The notes: generated by a model not told the origin, from the sequence alone. A DNA stretch of 64,000 nt from Nostoc sp. B(2019) (GCF_010091925.1 NZ_WVID01000001.1:1-64000); one strand, 5' to 3'; counted from the first letter of the stretch, positions 1-9,866 are shown. A program made the numbers and translations.

Positions 1-532
1 TTCCTGAGATACCCAGGGGCATACCGTCACTGAATGAACCTTGTCCGATGGGGTAGATCAAGAAGACTGCGCTTGCTGCTGCTACTGGTGCTGAGTAGGC
101 GATCGCAATCCAAGGACGCATTCCTAAGCGGTAGGATAGTTCCCATTCACGTCCCATGTAGCAGAAGATGCCAATCAGGAAGTGGAATACTACTAACTGG
201 TAGGGGCCGCCGTTGTACAACCATTCGTCTAAGGATGCTGCTTCCCAAATTGGGTAGTGTAGTCCGATGGCGTTGGAGGAAGGTACTACTGCACCGGAGA
301 TGATGTTGTTTCCGTAGATTAAGGAACCTGCTACTGGTTCGCGGATGCCGTCGATGTCTACGGGGGGAGCGGCGATGAAGGCGATGATGAAGCAGGTGGT
401 GGCTGCTAGTAGGGTGGGGATCATTAGGACGCCGAACCAACCGATGTATAGACGGTTGTTGGTGCTGGTGATCCACTCACAGAATTTGTCCCATACGTTG
501 GCGCTTTGGCGCTGTTGTAAGGTTGCTGTCAT
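1..532 (-). CDS. psbA: Photosystem II D1 protein, N-terminal part
   Basis: The first 177 codons of D1, the reaction-centre core protein that binds the redox cofactors of photosystem II in the thylakoid membrane. It starts at the ATG read from 532 and runs off the window at base 1, so the C-terminal half is missing. Familiar stretches are seen: [15 protein letters not shown], the TyrZ region [18 protein letters not shown] and [12 protein letters not shown]. The residue after GR (canonical position 130) is Glu, which marks the high-light D1:2 type rather than the Gln form. Oddly, the usual LHFYPIW is LHYPIW here, one residue short, so TyrZ falls at 160 and the manganese-ligand Asp at 169 instead of 161 and 170. 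Identity is certain; the isoform role is inferred. Confidence 0.97.
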   Translation of the reverse strand, partial: MTATLQQRQSANVWDKFCEWITSTNNRLYIGWFGVLMIPTLLAATTCFIIAFIAAPPVDIDGIREPVAGSLIYGNNIISGAVVPSSNAIGLHYPIWEAASLDEWLYNGGPYQLVVFHFLIGIFCYMGREWELSYRLGMRPWIAIAYSAPVAAASAVFLIYPIGQGSFSDGMPLGISG

Positions 533-565
533 GGTTTTATGAGTGCGTTTGGTTATGAATAAATT

Positions 566-587
566 AGGTGAGCAAATTTGCTTACCT
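566..587. promoter_or_regulatory. 22-base near-perfect palindrome in the psbA leader
   Basis: An inverted repeat centred on AAATTT, with arms reading AGGTGAGCAAA and TTTGCTTACCT and a single mismatched pair. It lies 34 bases upstream of the psbA start, inside the predicted 5' leader. It could be an operator for a dimeric regulator or a stem in the mRNA affecting stability or translation. Confidence 0.5.
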
Positions 588-596
588 ATGTTTATT

Positions 597-625
597 ACAT
601 TAGAAGCAAAATTGATATTTGTAAA
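597..625 (-). promoter_or_regulatory. Predicted psbA promoter
   Basis: Reading the minus strand there is TTTACA (625-620), a 17-base spacer, then TAATGT (602-597). This fits the sigma-70-type -35/-10 arrangement usual for psbA, and would put the transcript start near 590 with a leader of about 58 bases. It is a motif match only. Confidence 0.5.
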
Positions 626-669
626 GAAATATTACATAGGTATTAATTATGAGAGTGATTCATTTAGGT

Positions 670-699
670 GATGAATCGCATTTCTAGACGCGATTCATC
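670..699. terminator. Hairpin downstream of hinT
   Basis: GATGAATCGC and GCGATTCATC form a perfect 10-base stem around a 10-base loop, beginning 8 bases after the hinT stop. There is no T-run on the hinT side, so it may be a weak terminator, an mRNA 3' stabiliser, or a dispersed palindrome. Confidence 0.4.
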
Positions 700-707
700 A
701 GGTTTTA

Positions 708-1064
<357 letters not shown>

Positions 1065-1113
1065 TTACCAATTCATCTGCTAGAGATTCTAAAGGTTTAG
1101 GGCTGTAGAAGAA

Positions 1114-2646
1114 ATGCTTGCCAGAGTTTGGAGTGCATCAATTGTAGGTATCGATGCCGTTAAAGTGGGTGTGGAAGTCGATATATCAGGGGGACTACCA
1201 GGAATTGTTGTCTTAGGACTGCCAGATTCAGCGATTCAGGAATCTAGAGAGAGAGTCAAGGCAACACTGAAGAATGCAGGTTTTGCCTTTCCGATGCGAA
1301 AGATTGTGATTAATTTAACTCCAGCTGATTTACGCAAGGAAGGCCCCTGTTTTGATTTACCAATTAGTGTGGGAATTTTAGCGGCTTCTGAGCAAGTTAG
1401 TGCTGATTTGTTGGGAGATTATCTATTTTTAGGGGAAGTTTCTCTGGATGGCACTTTGCGGCCTGTGGCTGGCGTCCTACCGATCGCTGCTAATGCTCAA
1501 AAGATGGGAATTGCAGGTTTAGTTCTTCCTGCTGATAATGCACAAGAAGCTTCAGTAGTGCAAGGATTAGCTGTTTACGGCTGCAAACATCTGTCTGATG
1601 TAGTTAATTTTTTAAGTAATCCAGGACGTTACAAACCTGTGCAGATGGATGACACTGTAGAGACGTTACATGTAACGTCTCTACATTCCGCAGATTTGCA
1701 AGATGTCAAAGGACAAGCTCATGCTCGACGTGCTTTAGAAATTGCTGCTGCTGGCGGACATAATTTAATTTTTGTGGGGCCGCCTGGTAGTGGCAAAACG
1801 ATGCTAGCGCGACGCTTACCAGGAATTCTGCCGCCTTTGTCATTTGCTGAATCTTTGGAAGTGACTCGTATTCACTCGGTGGCTGGTTTATTGAAAAATC
1901 GCGGTTCATTGGTACGCGATCGCCCTTTCCGCAGTCCGCACCACTCAGCATCCGGGCCTTCTCTGGTTGGTGGTGGTACTTTCCCGCGTCCTGGCGAAAT
2001 TTCATTATCTCACCGAGGTATTCTTTTTCTCGACGAACTCACGGAATTTAAACGCGATGTGCTGGAATTTCTGCGTCAGCCTTTAGAAGATGGCTACGTA
2101 ACGATTTCCCGCACTAAACAATCAGTAATGTTTCCCGCTCAGTTTACTTTGGTGGCGAGTACGAATCCCTGTCCTTGCGGTTACTATGGCGATACCATTC
2201 AACAGTGTACTTGTTCGCCACGACAACGCGAGCAATATTGGGCAAAGCTTTCTGGGCCGTTAATGGATCGAATTGATTTACAAGTAGCGGTGAATCGCTT
2301 GAAACCAGAGGAAATTACCCAACAACCTACAGGAGAAGCATCAACATCAGTGCGTCAACGAGTACAACAAGCACGCGATCGCGCAATTACTCGTTTCCAA
2401 GAAGAAGTAAATCTGCGTTGCAATGCCCAAATGCAAAGTCGTCATCTCCAAAAGTGGTGTAAGCTTGATGACGCTAGTCGCAATTTATTAGAAGCAGCAA
2501 TTAGAAAATTAGGTTTATCAGCAAGAGCTAGCGATCGCGTTCTCAAAGTAGGGCGTACGATTGCAGATTTAGCTGGAGAAGATGAGCTAAAAGCCAATCA
2601 TCTGGCGGAAGCAATCCAGTATCGCACAATCGATAGAATGCAGTAA
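1114..2646 (+). CDS. comM: YifB/ComM family Mg-chelatase-like AAA+ ATPase
   Basis: A 510-residue protein with the three parts of the ComM/YifB family: an N-terminal S5-fold/Lon-like domain (about 1-175), an AAA+ Mg-chelatase core with Walker A GPPGSGKT (Lys228) and Walker B LFLDEL, and a C-terminal Mg-chelatase domain (about 400-510) with four cysteines near NPCPCGYYGD...CTC. ComM in other bacteria is a helicase that drives branch migration during natural transformation; the same role is inferred here. The linker between the first two domains contains an in-frame 30-base perfect palindrome (see 1656-1685). The ATG at 1114 gives the full family N-terminus MLARVWSASIVGIDA. Confidence 0.92.
   Translation: MLARVWSASIVGIDAVKVGVEVDISGGLPGIVVLGLPDSAIQESRERVKATLKNAGFAFPMRKIVINLTPADLRKEGPCFDLPISVGILAASEQVSADLLGDYLFLGEVSLDGTLRPVAGVLPIAANAQKMGIAGLVLPADNAQEASVVQGLAVYGCKHLSDVVNFLSNPGRYKPVQMDDTVETLHVTSLHSADLQDVKGQAHARRALEIAAAGGHNLIFVGPPGSGKTMLARRLPGILPPLSFAESLEVTRIHSVAGLLKNRGSLVRDRPFRSPHHSASGPSLVGGGTFPRPGEISLSHRGILFLDELTEFKRDVLEFLRQPLEDGYVTISRTKQSVMFPAQFTLVASTNPCPCGYYGDTIQQCTCSPRQREQYWAKLSGPLMDRIDLQVAVNRLKPEEITQQPTGEASTSVRQRVQQARDRAITRFQEEVNLRCNAQMQSRHLQKWCKLDDASRNLLEAAIRKLGLSARASDRVLKVGRTIADLAGEDELKANHLAEAIQYRTIDRMQ
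1656..1685. repeat. 30-base perfect palindrome inside comM
   Basis: The sequence from TGTAGAGACGTTACA to its exact reverse complement forms a perfect 15+15 palindrome. It is translated in frame as part of VETLHVTSLH, between the N-terminal and AAA+ domains. Its form matches short dispersed palindromic repeats of filamentous cyanobacteria that normally lie between genes. Confidence 0.8.
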
Positions 2647-2777
2647 AAGCATCGACTCTACTAAATTCTTCCTCAAGGAAGCTACACAAACACCCTTGGG
2701 ATGATGACATGAACTATAAAATCAGTATCAAATATATCAGGAAGTAAGCAAAATTCCCTGAGAAGGAGACTGATTGG

Positions 2778-3794
2778 ATGAGTTTGCAGGCAATTTGGAA
2801 GTTGTTACAAGAGACGTTTAAAGAATGGAATGAGGATAAAGCCTCACGATTAGCGGCAGCACTCGCTTATTACACGATTTTTTCGATCGCACCGTTGCTG
2901 ATTATTGTAATTGCGATCGCAGGCGCAGTATTTGGAGAAGAAGCAGCTAGAGGCGAAATTGTTCAACAAATTCAAGGTTTAGTCGGCAGAGACGGAGCAG
3001 AGTTTATCGAAACAGCCATCCAAAATGCTAACAAACCACAGACAGGAGCGATCGCCTCCATCATTAGTTTTTTAGTTTTGATATTAGGTGCTACTGGTTT
3101 ATTTACCGAGTTGCAAGATTCCCTTAACACAATTTGGGAAGTAAAACCTAAACCTGGACGCGGTATTGTCAACATCTTTCGCCAACGCTTTTTGTCGTTT
3201 GCAATGGTTATAGGTATTGGCTTTTTGCTTCTGGTTTCACTAGTAATTAGTACAGCGTTAACAGCGCTGGTAACATACTTTAGCAACCTGATACCTGGTG
3301 TCGATTTCATCTGGCGGATAGTCAACTTTATCCTTTCCTTTGCTATAACTACATTGCTGTTCGGGTCAATATTCAAAGTTTTGCCAGATGTCAAAATTAC
3401 TTGGAGTGATGTTTTAATTGGGTCTGTTATCACCTCACTGTTATTCTCAATTGGTAGGTTTTTATTAGGACAATATCTAGGGAATGGCAGTTTTGGTTCA
3501 ACCTACGGTGCTGCTGGTTCACTGGTGGTTATCTTAGCCTGGGTTAACTATGCCGCGCAGATTCTTTTCTTTGGTGCAGAATTTACCCAAGTGTATGCCA
3601 GAAGATACGGAAGTGGCATAGTCCCAACTAAGAATGCCATGCCTCTGTCTAGTAACACAAAACCCAATGACAATACTCAAAAAGAACAGCCTTCTTCTAA
3701 GAAAAAGCCTTCTTCTAGCTTAATTAATCGCTTAATTCGGTATTTTCGCAAACCCAAGCGTTTAAAACAAAAAAGGAAAAATCAGCGATTTTAA
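2778..3794 (+). CDS. YihY/BrkB family inner membrane protein
   Basis: A 338-residue polytopic membrane protein of the YihY/virulence factor BrkB family, once mis-described as RNase BN. Family features are the N-terminal SRLAAALAYYTIFSIAPLLIIVIAIAG segment read in short pieces as AAALAYYTIFS and the conserved YGAAGSLVVILAWVNY region near residue 240. About six hydrophobic segments are followed by a lysine-rich tail (about 285-338). AAGGAG at 2763-2768 lies 9 bases before the ATG. The function of the family is not established. Confidence 0.88.
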   Translation: MSLQAIWKLLQETFKEWNEDKASRLAAALAYYTIFSIAPLLIIVIAIAGAVFGEEAARGEIVQQIQGLVGRDGAEFIETAIQNANKPQTGAIASIISFLVLILGATGLFTELQDSLNTIWEVKPKPGRGIVNIFRQRFLSFAMVIGIGFLLLVSLVISTALTALVTYFSNLIPGVDFIWRIVNFILSFAITTLLFGSIFKVLPDVKITWSDVLIGSVITSLLFSIGRFLLGQYLGNGSFGSTYGAAGSLVVILAWVNYAAQILFFGAEFTQVYARRYGSGIVPTKNAMPLSSNTKPNDNTQKEQPSSKKKPSSSLINRLIRYFRKPKRLKQKRKNQRF

Positions 3795-3944
3795 TTACTG
3801 AATGCTAGATATTTATGTATACCTAATCGGTAGATATTGAATGATTCAACCTTTTGCAAAATTCAGTTATGTGATCAAACCACAGATAATCTCATCTCGG
3901 ATTTTGACTAAAACTTTATTCAAGAATCAATAAAATAAGCACTA

Positions 3945-4496
3945 ATGGAAAAATGGTTGTTTATTGATTGGCAGGCTATCTTTATTCCTAGCATCAGCGT
4001 CTTTGAGTTAATTATACGCGGGTCGCTGGTATATTTGGCACTGTTTTCAGTCCTACGTGTGCTTCCTAGTCGCCAACTAGGAACCCTAGGAATTACTGAT
4101 TTACTTGTAGTTGTGCTATTTGCTGAAGCCGCCCAAAATGCAATGGCTAGTAACTATACATCGATTACAGAAGGCGCTATTTTGGTAGGAACTGTAATTT
4201 TTTGGAGCTACCTACTTAATTGGTTAGGCTATAAACTTCCCCAGTTTCAGCGTTTCCTGAATCAGCCACCGTTGCTGCTGGTAAAAAATGGTCGGATGAT
4301 TGAGCGCCATCTGCAAAGGGAGTTGATCACCGACGATGAGTTGATGAGCAAGTTACGTCAGCAAGGTGTAGAATTTTTGGCTGAGGTAAAGTTTGCATAT
4401 ATGGAAGCTGACGGTAGCATTAGTATCATTACATTTGATTCAAAAACTAGTTCCCTAGCTGAGCCAAAAGCAGAGTTAAAAAGTGATGTACATTAA
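3945..4496 (+). CDS. DUF421 (YetF-type) membrane protein
   Basis: A 183-residue protein with three N-terminal hydrophobic segments (about 20-100) followed by a soluble domain containing the family pattern LLVKNGRMIERHLQRELITDDELMSKLR read in parts as LLVKNGRM and TDDELMSKLRQQG. This is the DUF421/YetF architecture. The soluble domain is thought to form small dimers; no enzymatic role is known. It stands alone between yihY and purB on the same strand. Confidence 0.85.
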   Translation: MEKWLFIDWQAIFIPSISVFELIIRGSLVYLALFSVLRVLPSRQLGTLGITDLLVVVLFAEAAQNAMASNYTSITEGAILVGTVIFWSYLLNWLGYKLPQFQRFLNQPPLLLVKNGRMIERHLQRELITDDELMSKLRQQGVEFLAEVKFAYMEADGSISIITFDSKTSSLAEPKAELKSDVH

Positions 4497-4536
4497 TTAG
4501 ACTGTAAAATATGACGGTTGTATTCTGTGCCAAACT

Positions 4537-5832
4537 GTGATTGAGCGTTATACTTTGCCCGAAATGGGTAATCTGTGGAGTGAAGCCTATAAGCTAAAAA
4601 CCTGGCTGCAAGTAGAAATTGCTGTTTGTGAGGCTCAGGCTGAACTAGGTTACATTCCATCTCAGGCGGTTGAGGAAATTAAGGCCAAGGCAGATTTTGA
4701 CCCGAAACGGGTGTTAGAAATTGAGGCTGAAGTCCGCCACGATGTCATCGCTTTCTTGACAAATGTCAATGAATATGTAGGTGATGCAGGACGCTATATT
4801 CACCTGGGTTTAACCAGTTCGGATGTGCTGGATACCGCTTTAGGACTGCAATTAGTTGCCAGTCTAGATGTGTTGTTGCAACGCCTAGAAGATTTGATTC
4901 AGGCAATTCGCCATAAGGCACAGGAACATCGTCATACGGTGATGACTGGCCGATCGCATGGAATTCATGCTGAACCAATCACCTTTGGTTTCAAGCTAGC
5001 TGGGTGGTTAGCAGAAGTGTTGCGACACCAAGAACGCTTGAGAATTCTGCGCGAAACTATTGCTGTGGGTAAGATTTCCGGTGCGGTGGGAACCTATGCC
5101 AATATTGAACCACGTGTGGAAGCGATCGCTTGCCAAAAACTCGGACTCAAACCCGATACGGCCTCAACACAAGTCATTTCCCGCGATCGCCATGCCGACT
5201 ACGTGCAACAATTAGCCTTAGTCGCGGCATCCATTGAGCGCTTTGCTGTAGAAATTCGCAATCTGCAAAAAACAGACGTTCTGGAAGTTGAAGAATTCTT
5301 CGCTAAAGGTCAAAAAGGCTCCAGTGCTATGCCACACAAGCGCAACCCCATCCGTTCCGAACGGTTGACGGGAATGGCGCGACTTGTCAGAAGTCATGCC
5401 GGTGCAGCTTTAGAAAACATCGCACTTTGGCATGAGAGGGACATTTCTCACAGTTCTGTAGAACGTGTAATTTTGCCGGATGCTTGCATTTTGACGCATT
5501 TCATGTTGTCAGAAATAACCGACTTGGTGAAAAACCTGTTGGTCTATCCTGAGAACATGGAACGGAATCTTAACTGTTATGGTGGCGTCGTCTTCAGCCA
5601 GAAAGTGCTACTCGCGTTGATAGACAAGGGAAGCAGCCGCGAAGAGGCTTATGCGATCGTCCAAGAAAACGCTCACGCCGCTTGGAACAAGCCAGAAGGC
5701 GATTTCCATGACTTGGTTAGCAAAGACCCGCGTGTTACCCAAAAGTTGTCTCCAGCAGAAATAGAGTTGTGTTTTGACCCCCAGCAACATTTACGGCATT
5801 TAGAAGAGGTTTACAAAAGACTAGGAATTTAA
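4537..5832 (+). CDS. purB: Adenylosuccinate lyase
   Basis: A 431-residue enzyme acting twice in purine synthesis: it releases fumarate from SAICAR and from adenylosuccinate. The fumarase/aspartase superfamily signature GSSAMPHKRNP is present, as are the substrate-binding LGLTSSDVLDTA and GRSHGIHAEPITFG blocks that carry the catalytic His. The start is a GTG (4537), giving the family N-terminus MIERYTLPEMG; no ATG upstream in frame fits. Length is normal for the bacterial PurB of this type. Confidence 0.96.
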   Translation: MIERYTLPEMGNLWSEAYKLKTWLQVEIAVCEAQAELGYIPSQAVEEIKAKADFDPKRVLEIEAEVRHDVIAFLTNVNEYVGDAGRYIHLGLTSSDVLDTALGLQLVASLDVLLQRLEDLIQAIRHKAQEHRHTVMTGRSHGIHAEPITFGFKLAGWLAEVLRHQERLRILRETIAVGKISGAVGTYANIEPRVEAIACQKLGLKPDTASTQVISRDRHADYVQQLALVAASIERFAVEIRNLQKTDVLEVEEFFAKGQKGSSAMPHKRNPIRSERLTGMARLVRSHAGAALENIALWHERDISHSSVERVILPDACILTHFMLSEITDLVKNLLVYPENMERNLNCYGGVVFSQKVLLALIDKGSSREEAYAIVQENAHAAWNKPEGDFHDLVSKDPRVTQKLSPAEIELCFDPQQHLRHLEEVYKRLGI

Positions 5833-5845
5833 AATTAATTTGCTT

Positions 5846-5871
5846 GTAGTGAGCGCTTAAGCGCTTACTAC
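5846..5871. repeat. 26-base inverted repeat after purB
   Basis: GTAGTGAGCGCTT followed directly by its near reverse complement AAGCGCTTACTAC, one mismatched pair. It starts 14 bases after the purB stop. It could act as a terminator stem, although no T-run follows, or be a dispersed repeat. Confidence 0.55.
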
Positions 5872-6042
5872 TAATTGATTACCCAAAGAATACGCAAGTG
5901 TTGGTTAAACGGTATATATAAAGTTACTAAAAATATTTAGTATTGCCTTGCTAAGTATCTCAATTTGTGCTATGAAAATTACAAGCAATGGGTAGTATAA
6001 ATAACAAATCTTGGCTCATTTATTAGCCCTTGGGATGCCCTG

Positions 6043-6594
6043 ATGATTGAAATCCTAGCCACACTTTCTGCTTCTGCGGCAGCAGGAATGAGAATAGGCA
6101 TACCTCTGCTGATTATTGGACTGTTGCAGGGCAGTAATTTTTGGTCGCAAGTTCCAATCTTATCTCACATTTCCCCACCAGTCTTGTTTGGCTTCCTTAC
6201 GAGTTGGTCGTTAGTTGAACTATTTGCCTCAAAAAAGCTAGTGGGGCAGAGAGTAATCCAACTGATTCAATTATTATTATCTCCCCTAGCAGGGGCAATC
6301 ATGGGGTTAGCAGTAGCTTCGGCAACAGCAACGCCAAACTGGCTAATCGGTTGTATTGGGGGCTTGTTAGCCTTGGTACTTCAGCTAGTTCAAGTTGGTT
6401 GGTTTTATCGCTTGCGTGGCTTACCTTTGTGGGCAGTCTTTCTTCAAGATACCTTATGTATTGCTCTAGTGCTTTTTGCCTTTGATGCTCCTTGGCAAGG
6501 AGGACTAATTGCTTTAATTCTGCTGTGGTTTGCAGTTCGTAGCGCTAAGCAATGGTATGACTGGTATCACAAGGGAATAGGGCATAGAGAATAG
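6043..6594 (+). CDS. DUF4126 domain membrane protein
   Basis: A 183-residue hydrophobic protein with five or six membrane segments. The opening LATLSASAAAGMRIGIPLLI and the later FLTSWSLVELFASK and QDTLCIALVLFAFDAP match the cyanobacterial DUF4126 proteins. No function is established. It converges on hemH, from which it is separated by 55 bases containing repeated GGGCATAG-type heptamers and a complementary GCCCAATGCCCAATG run. Confidence 0.75.
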   Translation: MIEILATLSASAAAGMRIGIPLLIIGLLQGSNFWSQVPILSHISPPVLFGFLTSWSLVELFASKKLVGQRVIQLIQLLLSPLAGAIMGLAVASATATPNWLIGCIGGLLALVLQLVQVGWFYRLRGLPLWAVFLQDTLCIALVLFAFDAPWQGGLIALILLWFAVRSAKQWYDWYHKGIGHRE

Positions 6595-6649
6595 GGCATA
6601 GGGAATGGGAGGGAGAAAAGTTTTTTCAATGCCCAATGCCCAATGATCC

Positions 6650-7816
6650 TTACTGCAAAAGGCCGATCATGTGCAGTAAACCTTGACCGGTAACTAGCTC
6701 AATTATCAAAGCAATAAAGCCCAGCATGGCAATACGACCATTCCATACTTCAGCGCTAGTAGTCAGACCCCATTCCCAACGCTCTTGGGGGTACATTTTC
6801 ACCCTTTTCTTCATTTGAGCGGCTTGGGAAAGCTTGAAACTGGGGTTTTTCAGCGCATCAATCACTAAGTCTGCTAATGCATTAATAAATACTGGATGGG
6901 TGTTGGGAGCAGGTACGCGACGGAAATTGTGAATTCCTGATTCTTCAGCTACTTCTCGATATTCAATATCAATTTCTTGTAATGTCTCAATGTGTTCTGA
7001 GACAAAACTTATAGGAACGACGACCAAATCTTTTACGCCTTGTGCGCCTAGTTCCTTCAGCGCATCTTCAGTATAGGGTTGGAGCCATTCCACTGGCCCG
7101 ACGCGACTTTGGTAAGCCAAGGTGTGGGCGTTGGGTCGATTGAGGGTCTGCATGATCAGAGCAGTACATTCCTCTATTTCTTGCTGGTAGGGGTCGCCTG
7201 CTTCTTCAACGTAGCTTTTAGGAACACCGTGAGCGCTGAAAAAGATATGCACCTCATCGGGATTAGGAAACTGATCAAGTTCTTGGGCTACGAGTTCCGC
7301 CATCGCTTGCAGATAACCTGGTTGTTTGTACCAAGAAGGAATGACGGTGTAGTCAATGCGTTGAAGTTTGGGGTCTTCTTGCCAAAGTTTTTCTAAAAGC
7401 CGGAAGCTAGAACCACTTGTACTGATAGAAAATTGGGGGTACAGTGGCAGAATTACCAGCTGTTCAATGTTATCTTGGGTAAGTTGAGCGATCGCTTCTT
7501 CGGTATAGGGATGCCAATAACGCATTCCCACATAAATACTGGCTTCTTGCCCCAAATCACTTAACTGTTCTTTTAGGGCTTCTCCTTGCGCTTCTGTGAT
7601 TCTTCGCAGTGGAGAGCCGCCGCCAATTTGTTTATAGTTTTCTTGGGATGTTTTGGTTCGCCGCGAGGCAATGAACCAAGCTAGGGGTTTTTGCAACCAA
7701 CGAAATGGTAGGCGAATAATTTCCGGATCAGAAAATAGGTTATACAAAAACGGCCCGACATCCTCTAATTTGTCGGGGCCACCGAGATTGAGTAATAAGA
7801 CGCCTACACGACCCAT
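6650..7816 (-). CDS. hemH: Ferrochelatase with C-terminal CAB-like helix
   Basis: Inserts ferrous iron into protoporphyrin IX to make protoheme. The conserved HGVP (in [11 protein letters not shown]) that supplies the catalytic His, and the family N-terminus [19 protein letters not shown], are present. The last 40 or so residues contain [19 protein letters not shown], a chlorophyll a/b-binding-like transmembrane helix found in cyanobacterial and plastid ferrochelatases and known to link the enzyme to membranes and pigment binding. I take the ATG read from 7816 ([10 protein letters not shown], 388 residues) as the start; an in-frame ATG at 7834 would add six residues not usual in the family. 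Confidence 0.95.
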   Translation of the reverse strand: MGRVGVLLLNLGGPDKLEDVGPFLYNLFSDPEIIRLPFRWLQKPLAWFIASRRTKTSQENYKQIGGGSPLRRITEAQGEALKEQLSDLGQEASIYVGMRYWHPYTEEAIAQLTQDNIEQLVILPLYPQFSISTSGSSFRLLEKLWQEDPKLQRIDYTVIPSWYKQPGYLQAMAELVAQELDQFPNPDEVHIFFSAHGVPKSYVEEAGDPYQQEIEECTALIMQTLNRPNAHTLAYQSRVGPVEWLQPYTEDALKELGAQGVKDLVVVPISFVSEHIETLQEIDIEYREVAEESGIHNFRRVPAPNTHPVFINALADLVIDALKNPSFKLSQAAQMKKRVKMYPQERWEWGLTTSAEVWNGRIAMLGFIALIIELVTGQGLLHMIGLLQ

Positions 7817-7907
7817 AGCAATTATTTTCCCCAAATCTTATCAGCTTTTTTACTAATGTTAACAATATATCTTTATTAAATAAAGTTAAACGGGGAGGCA
7901 AGATGCA

Positions 7908-8531
7908 ATGGCAACAATATTAAGAGACTGGAGTTACCAATATCAGTGGTTATATGATGTAATCTCACGTTTAGCAGCCTTAATTGTAGGTGGTGAAGCC
8001 CGTTTTCGGGAACTAGCTTTACAAGGCTTAACGATTCACTCAGATACTCAGATTTTAGATTTGTGCTGCGGTAGTGGACAAGCGACGCAATTTTTAGTGA
8101 AATATTCAGAAAATGTAACGGGATTGGATGCTTCACCTAAGTCTTTGCAACGAGCGCGGCGGAATGTACCTGAAGCTGACTATGTAGAAGCTTTCGCGGA
8201 AGAGATGCCATTTGCAGAGCATCTGTTTGATGTGGTACATACCAGCACTGCATTACACGAGATGCAACCTGAGCAATTGCGAAAAATTATTAAAGAGGTT
8301 TATCGGGTATTGAAGCCAGGAGGGATATTTGTGTTAGTGGATTTTCATGCTCCTACTAATCCTGTCTTTTGGCCTGGATTATCACTATTTTTGCTGTTGT
8401 TTGAAACAGAAACAGCTTGGCAGTTGTTGAAAACTGATTTAGCTAAATTGTTAACTGAGACTGGGTTTGAGGTAGATAAATCAACTTTGTATGCGGGTGG
8501 AAGTTTGCAGGTGATACAAGCGCGTAAATAG
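7908..8531 (+). CDS. Class I SAM-dependent methyltransferase
   Basis: A 207-residue Rossmann-fold methyltransferase of the UbiE/type 11 group. The SAM-binding motif I ILDLCCGSGQATQFL is at about 47-61, with the acidic loop at the end of strand 2 in VTGLDASPKSL and the post-motif FDVVHTSTALHEM. GGGAGG at about 7892-7897 precedes the ATG. The substrate cannot be told from the sequence. It is divergent from hemH with about 90 bases between starts and converges on the FGGY kinase gene. Confidence 0.85.
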   Translation: MATILRDWSYQYQWLYDVISRLAALIVGGEARFRELALQGLTIHSDTQILDLCCGSGQATQFLVKYSENVTGLDASPKSLQRARRNVPEADYVEAFAEEMPFAEHLFDVVHTSTALHEMQPEQLRKIIKEVYRVLKPGGIFVLVDFHAPTNPVFWPGLSLFLLLFETETAWQLLKTDLAKLLTETGFEVDKSTLYAGGSLQVIQARK

Positions 8532-8609
8532 AGAGAGGTAGAGGAGCAGGGGAGCAAGGGGGCAATGAGAAAATTATTAACTCTTGACTTTTGACTCTTG
8601 ATTCTTGAC

Positions 8610-9866
8610 TCATTTCTCCACACCCCGTATCGCCAACAACGCCGTTCCATAAGCCGCTTCTGTATAAACCGACGCTACTACAGGAACTTGCAAATGACGC
8701 GCTCTAATTGCAGTCCAAGTGTCATTTGCCGCGCCACCCCCAGCAGTATAAACACGGGTCAATTTATTAGCGCCCATTTTTTGCAATAATTCATACCCTC
8801 GTGTCTCTATACGGGCAATGCTTTCGAGTAAACCATGCAGAAATTCAACGGAATTATTTGGGCGTGGTTCCAAGCGTGGGGGCAGATTAGAGTCGTTAAT
8901 GGGAAAGCGATCGCCTACTTTCAACAATGGATAATAATCTAGCTCGCTGGCTTTTGATCCATCAATTTCACGGCTAAGACTTTCTAACTCAGCGTCACTA
9001 AAAAATTGCTTGAGCACTGCACCCCCTGTATTAGAAGCACCACCAGTTAGCCACAAATCGCCCAGTCGATGACTGTAAATTCCATATCGCGCATCTTCAA
9101 TACGAGTATGACTCAAAAGTTTTAGTACCAGCGTTGAACCCAAGGAAGTCACTGCCTCACCAGGCAATTTTGCACCACTGGCCAGAAAAGCAGCAATACT
9201 ATCAGTCGTACCAGCACATACCAGGCAATCATGACGCAAACCAAATTTAGCTGCAATTTCAGCGCGTACTTCACTAATTGGAGTACCAGGAGGTAAAACC
9301 TTGGGTAGCTGAATTGATAGTTGCATGTTTTCCAGCCATTCTGGGTATTTTAACTGTTCCACGTCATAACCCAGCTTTAAAGCATTGTGGTAGTCACTAA
9401 CACCTAAATACCCATGCAAAAGAAACGCTAGCCAGTCGGCTTGATGTAAAAAATATTTAGCTTCGTTAAAAGAGGGTAATTGCCTCATCCACAAAAGTTT
9501 GACAAGGCTGGAGGTGGCGCTTAACACGTTATGATTGGGGGGTGCTACGCTCCTCAACTGCTCTCGCATAGATGAACCCCGCGCATCGTCATACAACAGT
9601 GGTGCATCTACAGGCTTACCAACAGCATCGCATATCAACACTGTAGAGGATGTACCATTAATTGCGATCGCCCTGATTTCTCGCCGCAATTCTCTAGGTA
9701 TTTGCTCTAGAAGCTCAAATAAAGCTTTCTGCCAAAAGTCTGGCATTTCACAGATAGGTAAACCCTCAAAGGCATAACGTACCTCAACCTGGATACAAGC
9801 TTCATCGTCAATCACTATACCGCGTGCGCCAGACGTTCCGAAGTCGATACCCAGATACATATCCAT
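8610..9866 (-). CDS. FGGY-family sugar kinase, probable D-ribulokinase
   Basis: A 418-residue carbohydrate kinase. The phosphate-binding DFGTSGARG is at residues 8-16, and the adenosine motif TAGGGAANDTW is near 374-384. The layout (Asp8, Thr11 and Asp222 in CAGTTDS) corresponds to the catalytic residues described for the cyanobacterial and Arabidopsis D-ribulose kinases of the SePSK/AtXK-1 group, which are about the same length and shorter than true xylulokinases. I infer phosphorylation of D-ribulose. The start MDMYLGIDFG is at 9866; the second Met at 9860 is also possible. Confidence 0.8.
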   Translation of the reverse strand: MDMYLGIDFGTSGARGIVIDDEACIQVEVRYAFEGLPICEMPDFWQKALFELLEQIPRELRREIRAIAINGTSSTVLICDAVGKPVDAPLLYDDARGSSMREQLRSVAPPNHNVLSATSSLVKLLWMRQLPSFNEAKYFLHQADWLAFLLHGYLGVSDYHNALKLGYDVEQLKYPEWLENMQLSIQLPKVLPPGTPISEVRAEIAAKFGLRHDCLVCAGTTDSIAAFLASGAKLPGEAVTSLGSTLVLKLLSHTRIEDARYGIYSHRLGDLWLTGGASNTGGAVLKQFFSDAELESLSREIDGSKASELDYYPLLKVGDRFPINDSNLPPRLEPRPNNSVEFLHGLLESIARIETRGYELLQKMGANKLTRVYTAGGGAANDTWTAIRARHLQVPVVASVYTEAAYGTALLAIRGVEK

